The notes under the pieces are model-generated. The model worked only from the letters and a program-made list of their open reading frames with translations. It had not been told where the DNA came from and did not search any database. Positions 5,796 to 7,486 of a stretch of 7,486 nucleotides of DNA are shown piece after piece. The DNA lies in contig CALBVI010000161.1 of assembly GCA_937969395.1 (NCBI GenBank), positions 1-7,486 on the forward strand, read 5' to 3'. Position numbers and translations under genes: made by a program. Within the stretch, counting starts at the first letter, position 1. Every line of letters starts with the position of its first letter. This stretch comes from an uncultured Spongiibacteraceae bacterium (GTDB taxonomy: Bacteria > Pseudomonadota > Gammaproteobacteria > Pseudomonadales > Dasaniaceae).

Positions 5796-7486
5796 TTATT
5801 GTGGTCCACCTGGGCCGGTGTATTTCAATACTCGCAATCCAGCTGAGGCATCCGCCACATACAAATAACCATTTTCACCAATCAGCACATCATAAGTATG
5901 TGAACCGGTGTATCCCGACTTATCGACATTCATATCCTTATCAATGCTGTAACGGTAATAACCCGCTTCTTTAAGATTAGTTGGGTCGGAAATATCTATA
6001 GCGCGTAATCCACCACCGTACCAAGCCATAAAATACAGATCGGGGCCCCATGCATTACCGATATGCGATGAAGCACCGATGACCAGAGGCTCAGAAGTAA
6101 CTACTATTCGATATTGCGAGGGATCAGAAGGTTGCTTGGGGTTTTCTGTATCGCAAGCCATGTTCAGATCTGTCAGGAAGTGAGAAATAATTTTTGGATT
6201 TTTTTCGTCACTAATGTCAAACATGCGAACGTGGCCATACGGACACGTAAAGTATTCGTCAGACATAATTAACAAATTCTCACGTCCGGGAATCAATTTG
6301 GCGGAGTGGGCATTACCGCAACCAGCAGCTTGCCCGCCGGCAGCTCGTATGCAAGCATCAATATCAGGATTAGTCGGATCAGCCCCCGGCAACATATAGT
6401 CCATTTGCGATATGAATTTAGGATCTGTTTTATCGCTGATATCCATAATTATCAAGCCCGCCTGATGATACGAAAGATAGGCGCGTTCGCCAGCATCATC
6501 GACTGTGACGTAATGCATACCAACGTGTTTAGTCCATTTATCCTCTGCGTTTTTAACTACAGGGTTAATAAATATCGGTTGCTGTTCCCAATTACGAATC
6601 GCATCTTCTTCTGGGGTTTTCTGCCCGGGTATCCACCACTTCCCTGTCTCGACAGGATTCATAGGATCACTGACATCGACAATGACAAAAATTTTGCCGA
6701 TAAAACCTTCGTACTCCGAGCCGACATACAAATAATTACCCATGAAATTAAAATGGTGCACGCCATGGTTATCGGGATAGTGGCCTGTCTCAGGGTTAGG
6801 AGCAGACACCGGCGCTTTCCAATAAGACAAGTACTTGGGATTAGCAGGGTCAGAGACGTCATAGAATTTAACCCCATGATTACCTTCCTGAACTTTACTG
6901 CCAGCTCGATAATGCTCCTGGTTAACGCCAACAATATTACCGGGCCCCTTTTGCACATAATGGCTATGAGTCTTCCAACCTGGGTCCCAACAAGCGGGTG
7001 CTTTTTCGCCTGCGGCAATTTGCGGATCTTGCCAATCCACCTTACAAGGTGATTGCGTGGGTAAGTTGGGGAAAGCGTAATCATTTGACCAAACTACATG
7101 CCCTCGCGGTGGCGAAGGTGAATTTTCTCGATCATAGGTATAAACGGTCGCAAGTCTCACTGGGTTAGCAGGGTCAGAGAGATCAACAGTTGCAAAGCAT
7201 CGATCTGAACCCAGTATCTCTGACGTCAGCGTCGACGGATCGTAACAACCGGAATAAAGAATATCGCCATCGGGGTTTGGCCAAGGGCCAAGTTTTGCAT
7301 AGGCACCCAGATCGACATTGCCATCAGCAGTTAGACCAGAACCAACGCGTTCAAAATTCCAGGCATCTTCCCCTGTGGTTTTTAAGGTATTGTGCTCAAC
7401 TGCTTGCTGTTCTGTCATGCCCTGTGAAGTCGCACTAGCAAGCTGAGTCGCTGTATCTGACGCTACGGGCGCATCCTCACTACAGG
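5796..7486 (-). CDS. LVIVD-repeat beta-propeller lipoprotein, 5' end beyond window
   Basis: The frame is open from the window edge to TAA at 5798-5796, showing 562 residues from a cysteine at 7484-7482. An ATG at 7418 has no usable Shine-Dalgarno site, and the frame continues upstream of it, so it is internal. The cysteine begins CSEDAPVAS followed by a Ser/Thr/Ala-rich linker, and the codon before it ends in CC, which allows Ala or Ser as a lipobox requires. This fits a lipoprotein, and Ser at +2 favours the outer membrane. The rest holds at least six blades marked by the LVIVD signature D-[LVI]-SD-x-x-[ND]-[PL]: VDLSDPANP, YDVSDPANP, VDVSDPMNP, MDISDKTDP, FDISDEKNP and IDISDPTNL. Eight further cysteines suggest disulfides. 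Histidines recur at the start of blade strands (HSHYVQ, HGVHHF, GMHYVTV, AHSAKL, SHIGNAW, SHTYDV). LVIVD proteins are poorly characterised surface or periplasmic propellers; the ligand is unknown. Confidence 0.88.
   Translation of the reverse strand, partial: CSEDAPVASDTATQLASATSQGMTEQQAVEHNTLKTTGEDAWNFERVGSGLTADGNVDLGAYAKLGPWPNPDGDILYSGCYDPSTLTSEILGSDRCFATVDLSDPANPVRLATVYTYDRENSPSPPRGHVVWSNDYAFPNLPTQSPCKVDWQDPQIAAGEKAPACWDPGWKTHSHYVQKGPGNIVGVNQEHYRAGSKVQEGNHGVKFYDVSDPANPKYLSYWKAPVSAPNPETGHYPDNHGVHHFNFMGNYLYVGSEYEGFIGKIFVIVDVSDPMNPVETGKWWIPGQKTPEEDAIRNWEQQPIFINPVVKNAEDKWTKHVGMHYVTVDDAGERAYLSYHQAGLIIMDISDKTDPKFISQMDYMLPGADPTNPDIDACIRAAGGQAAGCGNAHSAKLIPGRENLLIMSDEYFTCPYGHVRMFDISDEKNPKIISHFLTDLNMACDTENPKQPSDPSQYRIVVTSEPLVIGASSHIGNAWGPDLYFMAWYGGGLRAIDISDPTNLKEAGYYRYSIDKDMNVDKSGYTGSHTYDVLIGENGYLYVADASAGLRVLKYTGPGGPQ

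Noticed and set aside
6306..7052. Plus-strand open frame of 248 codons opposite the LVIVD gene
   Set aside because: It lies wholly antisense to a gene with clear LVIVD repeats, and its translation shows no domain or signal and an unnatural mix rich in Ile and Arg.
6659..7084. Minus-strand open frame of 141 codons in another frame of the LVIVD gene
   Set aside because: It overlaps the LVIVD gene fully on the same strand, out of frame, with low-complexity hydrophobic translation.
6841..7180. 16-base direct repeat (TTAGCAGGGTCAGAGA at 6841-6856 and 7165-7180)
   Set aside because: Both copies encode the same SDPAN repeat signature of the LVIVD protein, so coding constraint explains them.

Overview
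All recognisable genes in this window lie on the minus strand, so it reads as one long co-directional block transcribed from base 7486 towards base 1. There are seven genes, the first and last cut by the window edges. Gaps between genes are 18 to 120 bases. I see no convincing intrinsic terminator and no opposing gene, so a single operon or transcription unit is the simplest reading. Purine-rich Shine-Dalgarno sites, Sec, Tat and lipoprotein export signals, an AT-leaning composition and DUF6152-type proteins together suggest a Gram-negative proteobacterium, probably an environmental or marine gammaproteobacterium. That placement is inference; there is no phylogenetic marker here.

In transcription order: (1) 7486-5796, a lipoprotein built of LVIVD-type beta-propeller repeats, 5' end outside the window; (2) 5699-4668, a Sec-exported DUF6152-like protein; (3) 4547-3501, a Sec-exported NHL-repeat propeller that resembles peptidyl-alpha-hydroxyglycine alpha-amidating lyase (PAL); (4) 3405-2146, a Tat-exported lactonase-type (YbhE/6-phosphogluconolactonase-like) propeller; (5) 2083-1400, a secreted protein made of two tandem copies of a small alpha/beta domain; (6) 1381-323, a second DUF6152-like protein, paralogous to gene 2; (7) 271-1, the N-terminal part of an unrecognised secreted protein.

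Every one of the seven products carries an export signal. Three are beta-propellers of three different families, and two are DUF6152 paralogues whose predicted mature N-termini both begin His-His-Ser. No transporter, regulator or cytoplasmic enzyme is visible. The block therefore looks like a periplasmic or outer-membrane-facing assembly or pathway, and its substrate cannot be read from the sequence. The best leads are the possible N-terminal histidine metal site in the DUF6152 pair, the PAL-like histidine triad in the NHL protein, and the recurrent histidines in the LVIVD lipoprotein. Together they suggest a metal-dependent extracytoplasmic process. For genes 2, 4 and 5 the Shine-Dalgarno position argues for a start downstream of the longest open frame, and the coordinates given here use those corrected starts.
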